Source: Zanthoxylum bungeanum
Lineage: Eukaryota; Streptophyta; Magnoliopsida; Sapindales; Rutaceae
Reading direction: 5' to 3'
Assembly (NCBI GenBank): GCA_019454045.1
Contig: SKCR01038140.1
Span: 102,300 to 166,299 of the forward strand
Length of the DNA: 64,000 nt
The notes beneath the pieces were generated by a model, which was not told the origin of the DNA, did not search any database, and was given only the letters and a program-made list of their open reading frames with translations. Within the stretch, counting starts at the first letter, position 1. Every line of letters starts with the position of its first letter. Position numbers and translations under genes: made by a program. Positions 36,934-48,945 of the stretch are shown piece after piece.

Positions 36934-37231
36934 ACGGGGTGTTTGAATACAATTAGAATGATTTAAGATTATCTATTTGTTTTTTCTTTGATCTTATTTT
37001 TTAGTGACACTTGTCATATAATTTAACTTTAATCATTTATGTTTTTGCATATGCTACATGTATATTAATATATGGCAACACTAATAAGAGATAAAAACAA
37101 AAACAAAAACAAAAAACAAAGAAAGCATCGTTGTCCAATTAAAATTAACAAGGTCTTGTTTTTGTTTGTTCAAACCGTCAATAATTCAATATAGACTTAA
37201 TATAAATATATATTAATAGATATAGTAGCAA

Positions 37232-37573
37232 TATGGATGGTAAAATCCGGATCCATAAGAGATTTCTTCACCCGGATCTAGTTCCGAACCCGGGTAAATA
37301 TTTCCGGATCCGGGTCTACCCGGTCCGGATCCGGATACCCGATTCACTTTTTTTTTTTTTTAAAAAAAAAATTTTAATTGTATTCTTTATATTTATATTT
37401 GGATTTTGTCAATTTAATTAGTTTTATTTCAATTCTTTTATATTTTTTTATATATATACATATTCTTTGTATTTTTCATTATTTTTTATTCTTTTTATTT
37501 TTTCCAAACCCGGGTCCGGTTTTTTTAATCCCGGACCGGGATCGTCCGGGTCCGGGTATAGTTGTCATCTCTA
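37232..37573. mobile_element. Non-autonomous hAT element, GGATCCGGG subterminal family
   Basis: The termini are TATGGATGGTAAAATCC and the inverted TAGAGATGACAACTATACCC. The perfect 8-bp duplication agtagcaa lies at 37224-37231 and 37574-37581. The ends carry repeated ggatccggg/cccgggtccgg words. The element is 342 bp with no coding capacity. Confidence 0.9.
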
Positions 37574-38529
37574 AGTAGCAATAATATGAGAGACAATTAA
37601 GAGATTAAAAAACAATATATATCATATTTATCCTTGAAAATACTATATGTCTTAATTTAAAAAGAATGATAAAAAACATATTAACAAATACACTGGCAAT
37701 GACTTTGAATTGTGGTAGTTAAACCGTTAATTTAAAAGATTCAATGAGTTATCAGTTCAACCGGTTAAATTGAATTGATTGACATCATCATAATGTTAAT
37801 TCAAAATTAATATATATATATACCTTAAGGTTAAGGAATTTTAATAAATTTAGTTAAATTTATTTTAGGATTAAAAAGTATGGTGGACCGATTCATCAGT
37901 TTTTTACTTCTTGTATTGAAGGTACAATAAGACCAGACTCATGATTGGTTTTCAATTCCACTAGTTTAAGCAAGAGCGAAGCCTCTTGTATGTCAGGGGT
38001 CAACCGATCCCTTCATTTTTTTTCAACTGTATAAATAATAAAAATATCACCTTAAATTGATAAATTGCATCCTTAAAAATTATAAAATTTTCCTCATAAA
38101 ACTTCATAACTTCGCACCTGAGTTCAACCGACATAGACCCGGCGGCGGTTCGGTTCCGGTTCGGAACCGAACCGAACCGGCCGGTTACCGGTTCCACAAG
38201 TGTGGAACCGGAACCGAACCGGTTAAATCTGGTTCTGTTCCGGTTCCACACTTAAGTGGAACCGGAACCGAGAACCGAACCGGAACCGAAAGGTTCGGTT
38301 CCGGTTCGTTCGGTTCCTTTTTTTTTTTTTTGATTAATTTAATAAAAAAAATGAGATTAAATTTAAAAAAAAAAAATTTATTACATTGAAGAGCTTGAGC
38401 TTAAATTTTTAAATATTTAAGTTGCCTACGTATCCTCCAAGGGTGAGAGGAATCAAAGCTCACGTAGTTCCATTACAAGTTTTAGTCTTTTAGACATATC
38501 CCCTTTTGTAAATTATAATTTTACAATTA

Positions 38530-40683
38530 TCAATCATCATTATCGGTTGATCCTTCGGCTCCGGTTCCGCTTGCACTTGTTGCAGAAGCATTATCGAACA
38601 AATCTTCACAATCATCGGGGGCATCTTCTTGTTGTCTCAGATCAGCTCGAGTCCAATCATCCACACAAGCTGTTGCTTCTAGAGTGCTTGGATGTAATGA
38701 AGATCGCCTAGCTTCCAATATATTACCTCCCAAGCTGAAGGCTTGCTCAACCGCAACAGTGGAAATAGGTGCTGCCAAGATCTCTTTAGCAATAATAGAT
38801 AAAACATGATATATATTTTGATGCCGGTTCCACCATTCAAGGATTTTAAAATTTTTACTGCATAAACTTTCATTAGAAAACTCAAAATTTGTAGATAAAT
38901 AATTATCTAATTCAGGGTTATTAGTTGTCGTATCCCTAGCTTTTTTATTTCGTTGCAATAACCAACGATCCCCTGCGCTAAGTCTTGTTTGAATTACCGG
39001 TTCGCTACTACTAGATTGACCTAATGTTCCTAAGTTATATCTTACAATATAATCATTAAATAACTCAATTAATCATTTCTTAATTTGTCATTAATCTAGT
39101 AATGTCAATTTCATCTAATATTCTAAATAACCATAATAAGCTTGTAAAGCACCACTCAAACCTTCTAATTTAAATCTAGGATCAAAAACACAGCAATAAG
39201 TAATGTCAATTTCATCTAATATTCCTAAATAACCATAATAAGCTTGTAAAGCACCACTCAAACCTTCTAATTTAAATCTAGGATCAAAAACAGCAGCAAT
39301 AAGATAAAGTAAAGGAATTTCTCTAAAATAGTTTAACCATTTTACCTTCATAACAGTAATGGCTTCTAACAAAAAACATCATCATAGGATCGCTACTGTC
39401 AACATGCTCATCGAGAGTGCCAACAATATTTAAACTCTCAAGAAGAAATAAATGTGCTGTAGGATAATAAACGCCGCTAAAAACTAAAGTAGCATCATTA
39501 AAAACTTTTAAAATATCTAAAAAAATTTCACAAATATCCCATTGACTAGGATAAAGTGTGATATTTTGAACATGTTGAGAAAAAAAACTACATAATGCAT
39601 CTTTGTATTGAAATGCTTGACATAAAAGAAAATAAGTAGAATTCCAACGTGTTGGAACATCTCTTGAAAATTTAATCGGTTTAATACCATTTATTTTACA
39701 AAACTTGGTCCATTCTCTCCTAATTTGAGAATATGACCAAATACAGTTAAGTGCCGTTTTATTGGATCAAGGAAAGGTGATAATATTTTAGACCGTCTTG
39801 CACATAAGTTGAGGACATGACATGTACAACGAATATGAAAAAACCGACCCCCTAAATTTGGTTGACATATTTCTTTTAAATCATTGATGGATGCAGTATT
39901 TGCAGATGCATTATCAAATCCAATTGTTAAAATTTTTTCTCCTAAACCATATTCATCAAAAATTACCTTCATCATTCTATAAATATTATGTGCAGTATGT
40001 TGGTCATCAAAAACTCTAAATGCAATTAGTCGTTTTTGCATGGTAAATGATGCATCAATCCAATGACAAGTCACACCCATGTATGAATGTGTTTGCCAAT
40101 GATCACTCCAAATATCAGAACATACAGAAATACGACCTTTCATCTCTTTAAATATTTCATTTAAAATAATTTTACCATCTTTGTATAATTTAAAAATATG
40201 ACGTTTTGTTGTGTTTCGAGTCATTCTACATGCAGAAGGGTTTAAAGCATTATGCACGTAATTAGTAAAATGAAGTTTTTCACCAAAGCTTAAAGAAAGA
40301 TGTGCCATACAAGTTAATTTCGCAAATTCTTCTCTATTTTTTGCATCAGAATATTTAAATAAATCTAAAGCATTCGTACCTCTACTTGATGATGCGTACC
40401 TGGCCATTTGAGTTTGCGTCGTATCAATGCCAAATTCAACCGGATGATGTTTTTCCATGTGCTTGATCATATTGCCATATCCACCTGAAAATTTGTAGAT
40501 AACCCCACAATAGTTGCAAACTGCTCGTTGTGAATCATCTTCTAGGCGTTCCAAATTAAAATGAATTTTGAAAATATCCGAGGACCGAGCCTTAACTTCT
40601 CTTCTCCGTGATTGTGCACTGACACTAGGGCCGCTCTCTTGGGTTGGCATATTTGACATTATGTTCTCAGATGAGCTTGCCAT
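38530..40683 (-). pseudogene. hAT transposase, frame-disrupted
   Basis: The first 330 codons (40683-39691) are open. They hold a BED zinc finger (CNYCGVIYKFSGGYG then H-x4-H in HMEKHH, residues ~58-83) and the RNase-H-like catalytic core: CSDIWSDHWQTHSYMGVTC, FDNASAN, HIRCTCHVLNLC. The middle continues in another frame (WTKFCKINGIKPIKFS, VPTRWNSTYFLL), shifts again near 39375, and contains a ~105-bp tandem duplication. The C-terminal frame (38958-38530) has the hAT dimerisation region: APISTVAVEQAFSLGG, RRSSLHPSTLEA. At least three frame lesions make it non-functional as read. There are no signs of introns. Confidence 0.93.
39098..39302. repeat. Tandem duplication (~105 bp) inside the hAT transposase
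   Basis: The block gtaatgtcaatttcatctaa ... tctaggatcaaaaaca occurs twice head to tail (about 39098-39198 and 39199-39302), almost identical. It repeats the protein segment FDPRFKLEGLSGALQAYYGY and breaks the transposase. Confidence 0.88.
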
Positions 40684-41367
40684 TTTTCGTTTGAGAAATT
40701 AGGAAGAAAAATAAGAAAATTGAATAATTGCGAATAAGAGAACTAGAGAATTATAGAAAATGAGAGAGTTGAGAATTTGGTGTGATGAAATAATGAAAAA
40801 TGAATCATATTTATAGAATTTTAGAATTTTTTTGATACCAAATATGCCCCTAAATATAACCGTTTTATTACCGTTATTAGGGGTACATTAGTAATTAATA
40901 TTTTATATAACAAATTTTTTTTTTTTTTTTTGTTAATTTTTTTTTTGGCAGGGAGCCAAACGGCTCCCTGCATCCCCCAACGGCACTAGCTGTTGGGGGA
41001 ATTAGGCCCCAAACGGCTAGTAGCCGTTGGGGGCCGTAGGGTTCCTGTTGGAACCCTACGGTTCCAACAGGAACCCGACGGTTCCAACCGGAACCGTTCG
41101 GTTCCGGTTGGAACCGTCCGAACCGGTGGAACCGTACGGTTCCACCGGTTCGAGTTGGGGTGGAACCCCAACCGAACCGGTCCCATTCCGGTTCGGTTCC
41201 GGAACCGGAACCGTGGCCGGTCTAAACCGACATATGCCTTCCGATTTTATCGTCAATATGATACGTGATTTCTTAAGATTTAAAAATTAATAATCTCAAG
41301 GGCATTTTTTGTCAAATTATTCGCCAATCTAATTACTCTTGTTTTATTTTCCTATTTGTCTACCAAG

Positions 41368-41745
41368 GATTGCAAAATATGGGATCATAATCACAGGCGT
41401 TGGATGTGATAAATTTCACGGCTTATTATCGAGAAAATCTTCTATGCAACAGTGGTACCACGTCATCCATGTAACAAGTCAATCATCCACAGCCACGCGT
41501 GCTAAAAAATTAAAAAACAACTAAAAAATAAGTGAAAAAACTCTACATGTCATTTTTTAATTCGCTTGTAGTACCACGTCACCCATACCACTGTTGCACC
41601 AAAGAATCTCTCCTTATTATCGACGTCACCACGACAACGACAACGCTGAATTCGGCGCCTCAATCACGCCGCAGCCGGCTGTTGTTACGACGGGTCTCGA
41701 TAAACCCATAATCAAATCTTACTCAAAATTCGTGCTCGGACTAAA
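41368..41745 (+). pseudogene. Fragment of an ATL20/21/22-type RING gene, split by a MITE
   Basis: Reading IAKYGIIITGVGC (41370-41410) matches the start of the transmembrane exon of the intact ATL gene downstream (TKYAIIIGAGVP). After the MITE insertion the sequence resumes as RRHHDNDNAEFGASITPQPA, then VVTTGLDKPIIKSYSKFVLG. This is the GLD motif segment (GLDRPTIDSYPKTLLG in the intact gene). No RING finger follows and the upstream exon is absent. It is a decayed tandem paralogue about 3.1 kb upstream of the live gene. Confidence 0.8.
41432..41613. mobile_element. Mutator-like MITE with 9-bp target duplication
   Basis: The ends agaaaatcttctatgcaaca and the inverted gagattctttggtgcaacag share tgcaacagtggta. 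The flanking ttattatcg repeats (41423-41431 and 41614-41622) are a perfect 9-bp duplication, typical of Mutator-like elements. The element is 182 bp and lies inside the ATL pseudogene exon. Confidence 0.88.
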
Positions 41746-41886
41746 GTTCCCAAATACGATCATTATTAACATGCTATTTGCATCAATGAATGGCTCAAAA
41801 TTAATACATCTTGACCGTTATATCACAGTTAACGGAATAGTTATACCGTTATAACCCTGTCTTCATCAACTTCTCCGTCTCTCTCT

Positions 41887-41889
<3 letters not shown>

Positions 41890-41942
<53 letters not shown>
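41890..41942. repeat. Poly-T run of 53 bases
   Basis: An uninterrupted T homopolymer. It follows tctctctctccc. It may be the tail of a lost retroelement or a slippage expansion. Its exact length is unreliable in any assembly. Confidence 0.9.
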
Positions 41943-41945
<3 letters not shown>

Positions 41946-42251
41946 CTTTTGAATTATTGACTCATTCAAACTTTAGGTAAAGTTGCAAAATGTCATTTTT
42001 TGAGAGCCATATAATAAAAGTTGTTTTGTTTCAACACGGTTTTGAAAATAGAACGGATTTGGAATAAGTCTTCATGTTGGAATTTGCAAGCAATTGAAGG
42101 GAATATATTGTACCAAAAAACTGAGAAAAAGAGATTGAAAGTGGCCCATTTGTGGCTCCATCTATCAATGGTGTTATTGGTCAACTCACCGTGACCTGTT
42201 GATACTAATAATATGAATACAGCCACTTATGTCAATAAATCAAACTATGAT

Positions 42252-44122
42252 TAGGGGTGACAATTTTATTTAGAATTCGTTTATTCGTTTGATTTGATTC
42301 GCTTTAAAGCGAATATGATTTGGAAAAATGAATTTGTTTAATAAATTGATCAATTCGATTCAATTTGTTTGTTAAACTAATCGAATACGAATTTGAATTT
42401 ACTTTCGTTAAATATTCGTTTTATTATTTTTATTTACTAGTTGTTGCTATTTTGTATATTTAGTGAAATATCTTTAGTAAATATATTAATTGCGCATTTC
42501 ATATGTATATTGATGAGCATTCTATATATCATATTTACAGCCTTTAGATCTAATATTTTGTTAAATAATTCGATTTTTTTTTAAGTGTTTTGATATGTTC
42601 TTTGTGTTTTTATAGGATGTGATATATATGGAAAGACATGGATTTGAAACGTCAACAAATCAATGTGATTTGCCACACTGACCTCCTAATTTACGCAACC
42701 TTCAGTGTTTTGGTCATAATTTTTTTCATATGATATCCAAATGAGGTGATTCAAGTTGCATTAGAAATAAGCTCAAAGACAATCACATACATATAAAGAA
42801 CGCATGATTTGGCTAAGAGACGATAAAGTTTCAAGCGTTTTAAGTTGTACCTCAAAACCAGTCCGCGTAGAGTGTCTGGGCGTGCGAGTATTGCTCTTTG
42901 CCTCTCATTGGCACGCCAATTTGAGCTCATTGGTACGCCAATTTGCCCAAAAATCATAATTAAAAAATTCTTAAGAAGGAAAGCCCTCATGAACTCATAT
43001 ATAAGCACAAGTTCGTCCAAAACCCTATATATCATACTTAGGAAGTCTCGTAACACAATTTTAGAGTCTTAAAGCATAGAAGAATGCCTAAATTAAGGTA
43101 ATGACGAGTGTTTTAACTGGAGCTGTAGTTTGAAGGCGAAAACAACAACATGAGTTATTTTTTCCATTTTCTTTATAGTTTATCTTTTATGAGTCTATGT
43201 TTTGTATCTATAATGATTAATATATTTTTATTGAATATCATGAGTAGCTAAATCATTTATCCAGTATTGTAATGTATCTTAAGCTTGTTTATTAATTAAT
43301 TTGCATCTTTTTATTATTTTGAGTGTGTTGTTGAGATATTTATTATTCTATGTATTGAATGTATATTTTATTTGTTTGGCCAGTAATAAAACTATTTTAG
43401 TAAATCCTTAACAACTCGACGGAGGAAATTAGGATTAGCCATGAGAATAATAACACATAATCTAGTTCTTTTGAATATATTTCTCTTCGTGATAGACATA
43501 AACTTGCAGGGCATGCGTAACCAATATTAGAACTTGACCTTAATGAATTCAGTTTAACTTAATTAACATAAACATATAGTTAATTGATTTATTCTGAATA
43601 TATTGTGAATGATTTAGTGTTTTAGGTTAATAATTTGTTACAACTCAATCAAATGAAAAGTGTTGCAACACTAAGTTATTCTATTTATAAGATTTTTCCA
43701 ACGTGTGTTATTTATTTTTTATTTACTTTTTAATTAAAATCATCAAATCAATTCACTTTCTCTATAGTTTATTTAAGTTAAGTAAGTTAATATTTATATT
43801 AATAAGATAAATATTAAGTATATGTGGGTACGGTATCCGACATTTTGTCATTGTATTACTTGAGCGATACGTGCGTTTACGTACTAAATTTATAAACTCG
43901 CGATCATATATATTTATGAAAACTAATACAAAAAATGTACGATAATTTATGTCATAATATAATGACTAAACGAATATTCATATTCGATTCGTTTGGTAAA
44001 CGAATCGATTATGAATCTATATTCGTTTAATAATCTAATCGAATACGAAAATATCACATTTTGATTTGATTTATTTAAGATTCATTACAAATTCGATTTC
44101 TCAAATTGTTTTGCTATCCCTA
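42252..44122. mobile_element. 1.9-kb non-autonomous hAT-like element, CGAATC subterminal family
   Basis: The left end TAGGGGTGACAATTTTA and inverted right end TAGGGATAGCAAAACAATTTG are followed inward by arrays of attcgtttattcg, gattcg and cgaatacgaa words. Flanks are actatgat (left) and accatgat one base further out on the right, a near match for an 8-bp duplication. The 1.5-kb interior has no transposase and no convincing gene. Same word family as 53598-54040. Confidence 0.75.
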
Positions 44123-44866
44123 AACCATGATCAATATTTGACGTCTGATTTGATGAAAGATGATTTTGACTATTTGTACGAAGTGCTACGAAGTCTAATA
44201 ATCAGAGGGTTATACGTCAAAATGTCTCGTTTTGATGACTTGGAACTTGGTGATTTATGAAAAGCTATCGTATTGGACAAAATTGAATGGAGAAGGTCAA
44301 AGTCAAATAAACAGTAAGGAATGATCCTTCGTAAGAGTTTAATTATGTTATACTTACAAAGTTATACCATTCATTCGATATTAGATTAAGTGATTAAAAA
44401 TTAACATATTATTAATTGATTACTTATATTATTATCTAATTGACATATATACATAATTGCATACTTAAATATTACGTGTCAACCGTGGAATAGTGCAACG
44501 TTACTCTTTTGCTACACGATATACTATACTTCAAAATTTATATTTAAAGTAATGTGTCAACTACTATATGTAAACATATATTAAAATTTTCATTTATTTA
44601 TTTATAATATATATATTTTTCCTCCATAATTTTATATGTTTCGTTTAAATTCGAATCGGATGATTTAACGTTGAATTTTTAACGTTAAAAAAAAAAAAAA
44701 AAGAAGAATTTGACATTAGAAAATTGTAGTCATCTCAACACCAATTAAAACGTTTGACCACTATGTGGTGGTTGGCAGCTACTGGTTTTAAAAATTATAG
44801 TCTTTTTTGATTTTGGAATGTAGACAATTAATCCTTTCCCTTCAATCCAAATTTACCAACGCAACG

Positions 44867-46942
44867 ATGGCTGCCTCGCAAATATTTCTCTCGTCCGTTT
44901 TGCTCTCCGTCTTATCACTTATTGGCCTCGCAACAAGCACAGAAAATTGCCCAGTGCAATATTGCGGTCGCAGCAGCAGCAGCCCACGGGTTAAGTTCCC
45001 TTTTCAAATAATAAACAATCTAGGCATCCCCAGTGGCAATTCTCGTTGTGGCTACCCAGGTTTTGAACTTTCATGTTTTCTAAACCAAACAATTCTCATG
45101 CTCCCACGTTCAGGACCCTTCACCATCATCAAAATCGATTACAGCGTCCAATCTTTATACATCAACGACCCACGAAACTGTCTCCCAAAGCGTTACCTTG
45201 AAGAAGGCTTCAGCGTTTTGGATTCTCCGTTTTATCCAGACTCACGCGCCAACTTCACGTTTCTCAATTGTTCATCAAATTCATCAAGGTCGCCGATTCT
45301 ATTCGAATACATGACTGTAATTCCTTGTCTTAGTGGTGAAAATTACACGGTCTTGGCTGTTTTTTCAAGTTATTACGGTGAGTCAACTTTGCGGTCATCT
45401 TCTTCTTGTGAAGTGATAAGAGCTGTGATGGTTCCTGTTTCTCTGGGATTTATGTCTGGACTTGAGGATGATATTCGATTAACGTGGACAGTTCCCTTTT
45501 GTGCACGCTGTGAAGATCAGGGCAAAGCTTGTGGGTTCCAGAGTGATTCCAGTCTTGTTACTGGATGCTCCGACGTTTCAAGCTCTGGTACGTATGTACT
45601 TTCTTCTTTTATTAATCATATTAAACCGATTCCGTTATATCGATTTTCAGTTGAATCTTAAGTTTAATAAGGTGCTAATGCTATAGAAAAGCGATCAACA
45701 CAGAGATTATAGAAAAGTCAAATATTGTAGGAAAGGGATACGGTGGTTGCTATGTCAATTTATTTTAGGTGGGACTGGCCCCATTTTAGAATATCGGCAT
45801 GTGGAAGTGACACGTGCTGATACATCTAAAATGGGAGAAAATGTGATACCACGTAATCCGTGTAATAATCAAATCAATAATTATCATGCGTGTTAAAATA
45901 TTAAAAAACAACAAAAAATATGGATTTTAAATCTTACATGTTAGTTACTAATTTGTTGGTGATATCACTTCACTCATACCTCAATTGCACCAAAAAATAC
46001 TCCTACAATGGGAGGGAGGGATCCCATACGTTAGGACTGAGTATGAAAATAATTTTTTACATCTTTTGATATTCCCGTAGTAATAAATGAAAAATCATCA
46101 TGTGAATGAGATCCAATATGGGTAAATATTTTTTTGTGTTTATTAGTTGAGCAAGTCGGATATTAATATTGACACCTCGTATCGTTCATAATCTATTGTC
46201 ATCCCTGAGATAGTGCTAAATATTGAATTAACCGTCATTATTTATTTAATATGAATTTTTCATTGATCTCACTTATCTAATTATTTCGTGATTATTTATT
46301 CAATTCTTAACATAAAATCAACTCAACACTAGATTCTAATTCTATATAATACCAAACACTTGATTGATTGATTACTTGAATAATTAATTTAACATACGAC
46401 GCTTTTCACCCATTTCTGATTCATATATTTGAATTTTTAAATTAGGTATGTCGAGGGGTACAAAATATGCAATTATCATAGGGGCTGGAGTGCCCGGAAC
46501 ATTGTTCATCATTGTACTAGGATGTTACCTCTGCGGCAAGGTTGGGAATCAAGATCATCAGCACCGCCGGCAGCGACAGATCACCGAATTATCCACCTCA
46601 ATTACCCTGCCACCACCGGTCATCTTGGTCGCCGGTCTCGACAGACCCACCATAGACTCTTACCCCAAAACGTTGCTTGGTGAAAGTGGGCGACTACCAA
46701 AGCCAAATGACAATACTTGCCCAATTTGCTTAAGTGAATATGAGCCTAAGGAGACATTAAGGACTATCCCCGAGTGCAACCATTACTTTCATGCTGATTG
46801 TATAGACAAATGGCTTAGAATGAATGCATCGTGCCCGGTGTGTCGCAATTCACCTGATGGTTCTTCCTTTGTCACTCCATCATCTACATCTGCATCATCA
46901 ACATCCACATCTTCACGTTCTTCTTCAGTTATATCACCATAG
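44867..46942 (+). CDS. ATL20/21/22-type RING-H2 E3 ubiquitin ligase with extracellular GUB_WAK domain
   Basis: Two exons (44867-45587, 46446-46942) encode 405 residues. A signal peptide (AASQIFLSSVLLSVLSLIGLA) is followed by a cysteine-rich extracellular domain of the galacturonan-binding wall-kinase type (NCPVQYCG ... FPFQI ... CGYPGFELSC) with N-glycosylation sites and a terminal WAK-associated cysteine cluster (CARCEDQGKACGF). Exon 2 gives a transmembrane helix (YAIIIGAGVPGTLFIIVLGC, ~248-267), the ATL-type GLD motif (GLDRPTIDSYPKTLLG) and a RING-H2 finger, C-x2-C-x14-C-x-H-x2-H-x2-C-x10-C-x2-C (residues 332-373), then a Ser/Thr tail. It is probably a membrane ubiquitin ligase sensing wall-derived signals. 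The upstream in-frame start at 44807 would put 20 polar residues before the signal peptide, so 44867 is preferred. Confidence 0.93.
45836..46003. mobile_element. Mutator-like MITE in the ATL gene intron
   Basis: This is the same family as 41432-41613: it starts agaaaatgtgataccacg and ends with the inverted aggagtattttttggtgca. The flanks taaaatggg (45827-45835) and tacaatggg (46004-46012) are a 9-bp duplication with one change. Confidence 0.8.
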
Positions 46943-47280
46943 ACATTAGTTGTATGTATGTATATATATACATAGTTTTGTTTCATTTGTGGAAAGTTTA
47001 TATCTATATTTTGTTCTTGGGACCATATTCACTGTTACAGGAAAAAAATATTAGTTAAAAGGAGCGATTTATTATAATTTCTTCGATTCAATATTATTTG
47101 ATTTTGATACATTGATTTTTGTTGCATCACTACCTTTGAATTCAAGGTATATAATATTTTAGTACAAATTTCCCTCATTCTTTACATGAAGAACAATCTT
47201 AGGCGCATAATTCTCCACTATATGGAGCATGAAACTTGAGTGATTAATAAACTAAGCTAACCATCACAAGTATATATATA

Positions 47281-47290
47281 TATATAAATA
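47281..47290 (+). promoter_or_regulatory. TATA box of the lipid-transfer protein gene
   Basis: A (ta)n stretch passing into tatataaata lies about 80 bp before the start codon, a normal distance for a plant TATA box with a short leader. Confidence 0.55.
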
Positions 47291-47369
47291 TAGCTTTTCA
47301 TTTCACTACAAGCAAATCACTCGCAAACTTCAAATCTTCATCACTAGCTAGAAGAATTAAGTGACCATC

Positions 47370-47855
47370 ATGTCCAAAATGTGTAGCCAAGTTTTTGTTT
47401 TCTTCACCACTCTCTCACTCATTTCTGGGTTCGCCCTAGGCGGGATCTCATTTCTATATCCAACAAATGCTCCTGGCTCTACCATGGGGCAACCAACGAG
47501 ACATTCATCAATGATTTCCGGGTCAGCCATCGGACAACCAAGTACAGTATCATCATCAGCAGCAGCATCTGTATTGTCTGATTGTAACTCAATAGTGTCT
47601 GAGTTGAATCCTTGCGTTGGTTACATGTTGAAAAGTGAGACCAACCCATCAGACACTTGCTGTTCAGGAGTGAAGAGCCTGAGGAAATACAATAGCAACA
47701 AGGCCGCTAGACAAGCTATTTGCCAGTGCCTCGAGTCTGTGGCACATATGTTTGGGCAAATTGATTACTCTCTTCTCACTGGCCTTCCGAAAATGTGCCG
47801 CGTGTCTGTAAAGCTGCCTGCCGATATTTCTCCAAGCTTCGATTGCTCCAAGTGA
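47370..47855 (+). CDS. Non-specific lipid-transfer protein-like (eight-cysteine motif), secreted
   Basis: A single coding exon of 161 residues starts at the ATG at 47370; the in-frame triplet at 47361 is GTG and is not a plant start. A signal peptide (MSKMCSQVFVFFTTLSLISG) is followed by a Ser/Gly/Pro-rich spacer unusual in length (~55 residues). The eight-cysteine motif is complete: DCNSI, NPCVGY, DTCCSG, ICQCLE, KMCRVS, FDCSK. These proteins carry acyl lipids in the wall and cuticle or act in defence. There is no clear hydrophobic C-terminus for a GPI anchor. The sequence after the stop contains a possible 3' UTR intron acceptor (tatatgcag|ggc near 47956). Confidence 0.9.
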   Translation: MSKMCSQVFVFFTTLSLISGFALGGISFLYPTNAPGSTMGQPTRHSSMISGSAIGQPSTVSSSAAASVLSDCNSIVSELNPCVGYMLKSETNPSDTCCSGVKSLRKYNSNKAARQAICQCLESVAHMFGQIDYSLLTGLPKMCRVSVKLPADISPSFDCSK

Positions 47856-48945
47856 TTAATTAATTAACTCCATCTCACCCTTCTCACGCATGCACATGGA
47901 AATCAAAAGCTAGAGTTTATGCACTAACTTAGTTTTGTGTTTGATATATATGCAGGGCTTAAAGGCAAAACCAAGAAGTTCAGCAACCGAATAAATGCAA
48001 GCTAGCATACCATTGCATTGCTTTCCTTGTTGTATGTTTAAAGAAACTGACATTGGCAATGTATTAATAAAAGTTTTTGTTGGGAATAAAATTATTATAT
48101 ATTACAAAGTACACTTTCTGATTGATTATAATGTCGATCTATAACTAATATGTGCTAACTTTGATTATAATGTGGATATAGAGTCAAGTTATATTGAGTT
48201 TTTATAATACACTATAGCACGTGTATTTATAGTAATAGATTGTTAAAATTCAACAACATCTAAGTTTTTATCCAATAATTACCAATCACAATTTACAAAA
48301 AACCTCAATACAAATATTAACTCGACACCGAATATAAGTCCATACCTATTGCAAAATTGAGGAAATTCCAAACTATTCAAGAGGTGGATATTTAAATTTA
48401 GACTTGCAAGCTTATAATTTAACTTCTTGTAAAAGGCGCCACCAATTCATAATTGGAGATAATCTCTGGCGCGCGCTCAATTCTCAACAACCGTACGAGA
48501 ACTCTTGGTGCGTGACTCGACAGAAATCGTAGGAGTGTATTTAGTAGCATTCCCAAGTTTAAGCCCATTACTTAGTCAACTTTTAAATGACGAAATTACC
48601 CTCATCTGGTGCGAATCTTATAATGTATAGAATTAGAAATGTACTAACCTAAAACCCCTCTCTCTCTTCGTCATCGATCAGCACCAGCTGCTTCACCGTA
48701 GTACTTCACCTCAGAAACTTCTACTGTTTTGGTAACCGCTTTACTTATTTCTCATTACGAATGAAATAATTTAATTAATCAATCTGGATTTGTAGCATCA
48801 TAATTTATTTATATTGCAAGATATGAGGGGTTTTAGGGCTAGTATCTAACATTTTTTTAATTTCAGCCACTAATTGTTTATAAATGCTTTTCTAATTTGC
48901 TTATTTTACACTTTCTGATCGCTGAGACAGTAGACTCTTTTAACA

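Larger units (their letters stand above)
38134..41224 (-). mobile_element. 3.1-kb hAT transposon with transposase remnant, GGAACCGG subterminal repeats
   Basis: The element starts TAGACCCGGCGGCGGTTCGG and ends with the inverted counterpart TAGACCGGCCACGGTTCCGG. It is bordered by a perfect 8-bp duplication aaccgaca (38126-38133 and 41225-41232). Both subterminal zones (about 38150-38310 and 41040-41215) are arrays of gttccggttcggaaccgg words. Inside lies a minus-strand transposase gene. The fresh target duplication shows recent movement, although the transposase is now broken, so it was probably mobilised in trans or decayed afterwards. Confidence 0.95.

Noticed and set aside
41027..41290. Several overlapping frames on both strands rich in VP, NR and GT repeats
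   Set aside because: They arise from the GGAACCGG subterminal array of the hAT element.
42751..43072. Frames of 75-101 codons on both strands inside the 1.9-kb hAT-like element
   Set aside because: They overlap each other, have no conserved motif, and lie in the non-coding interior of a transposon.
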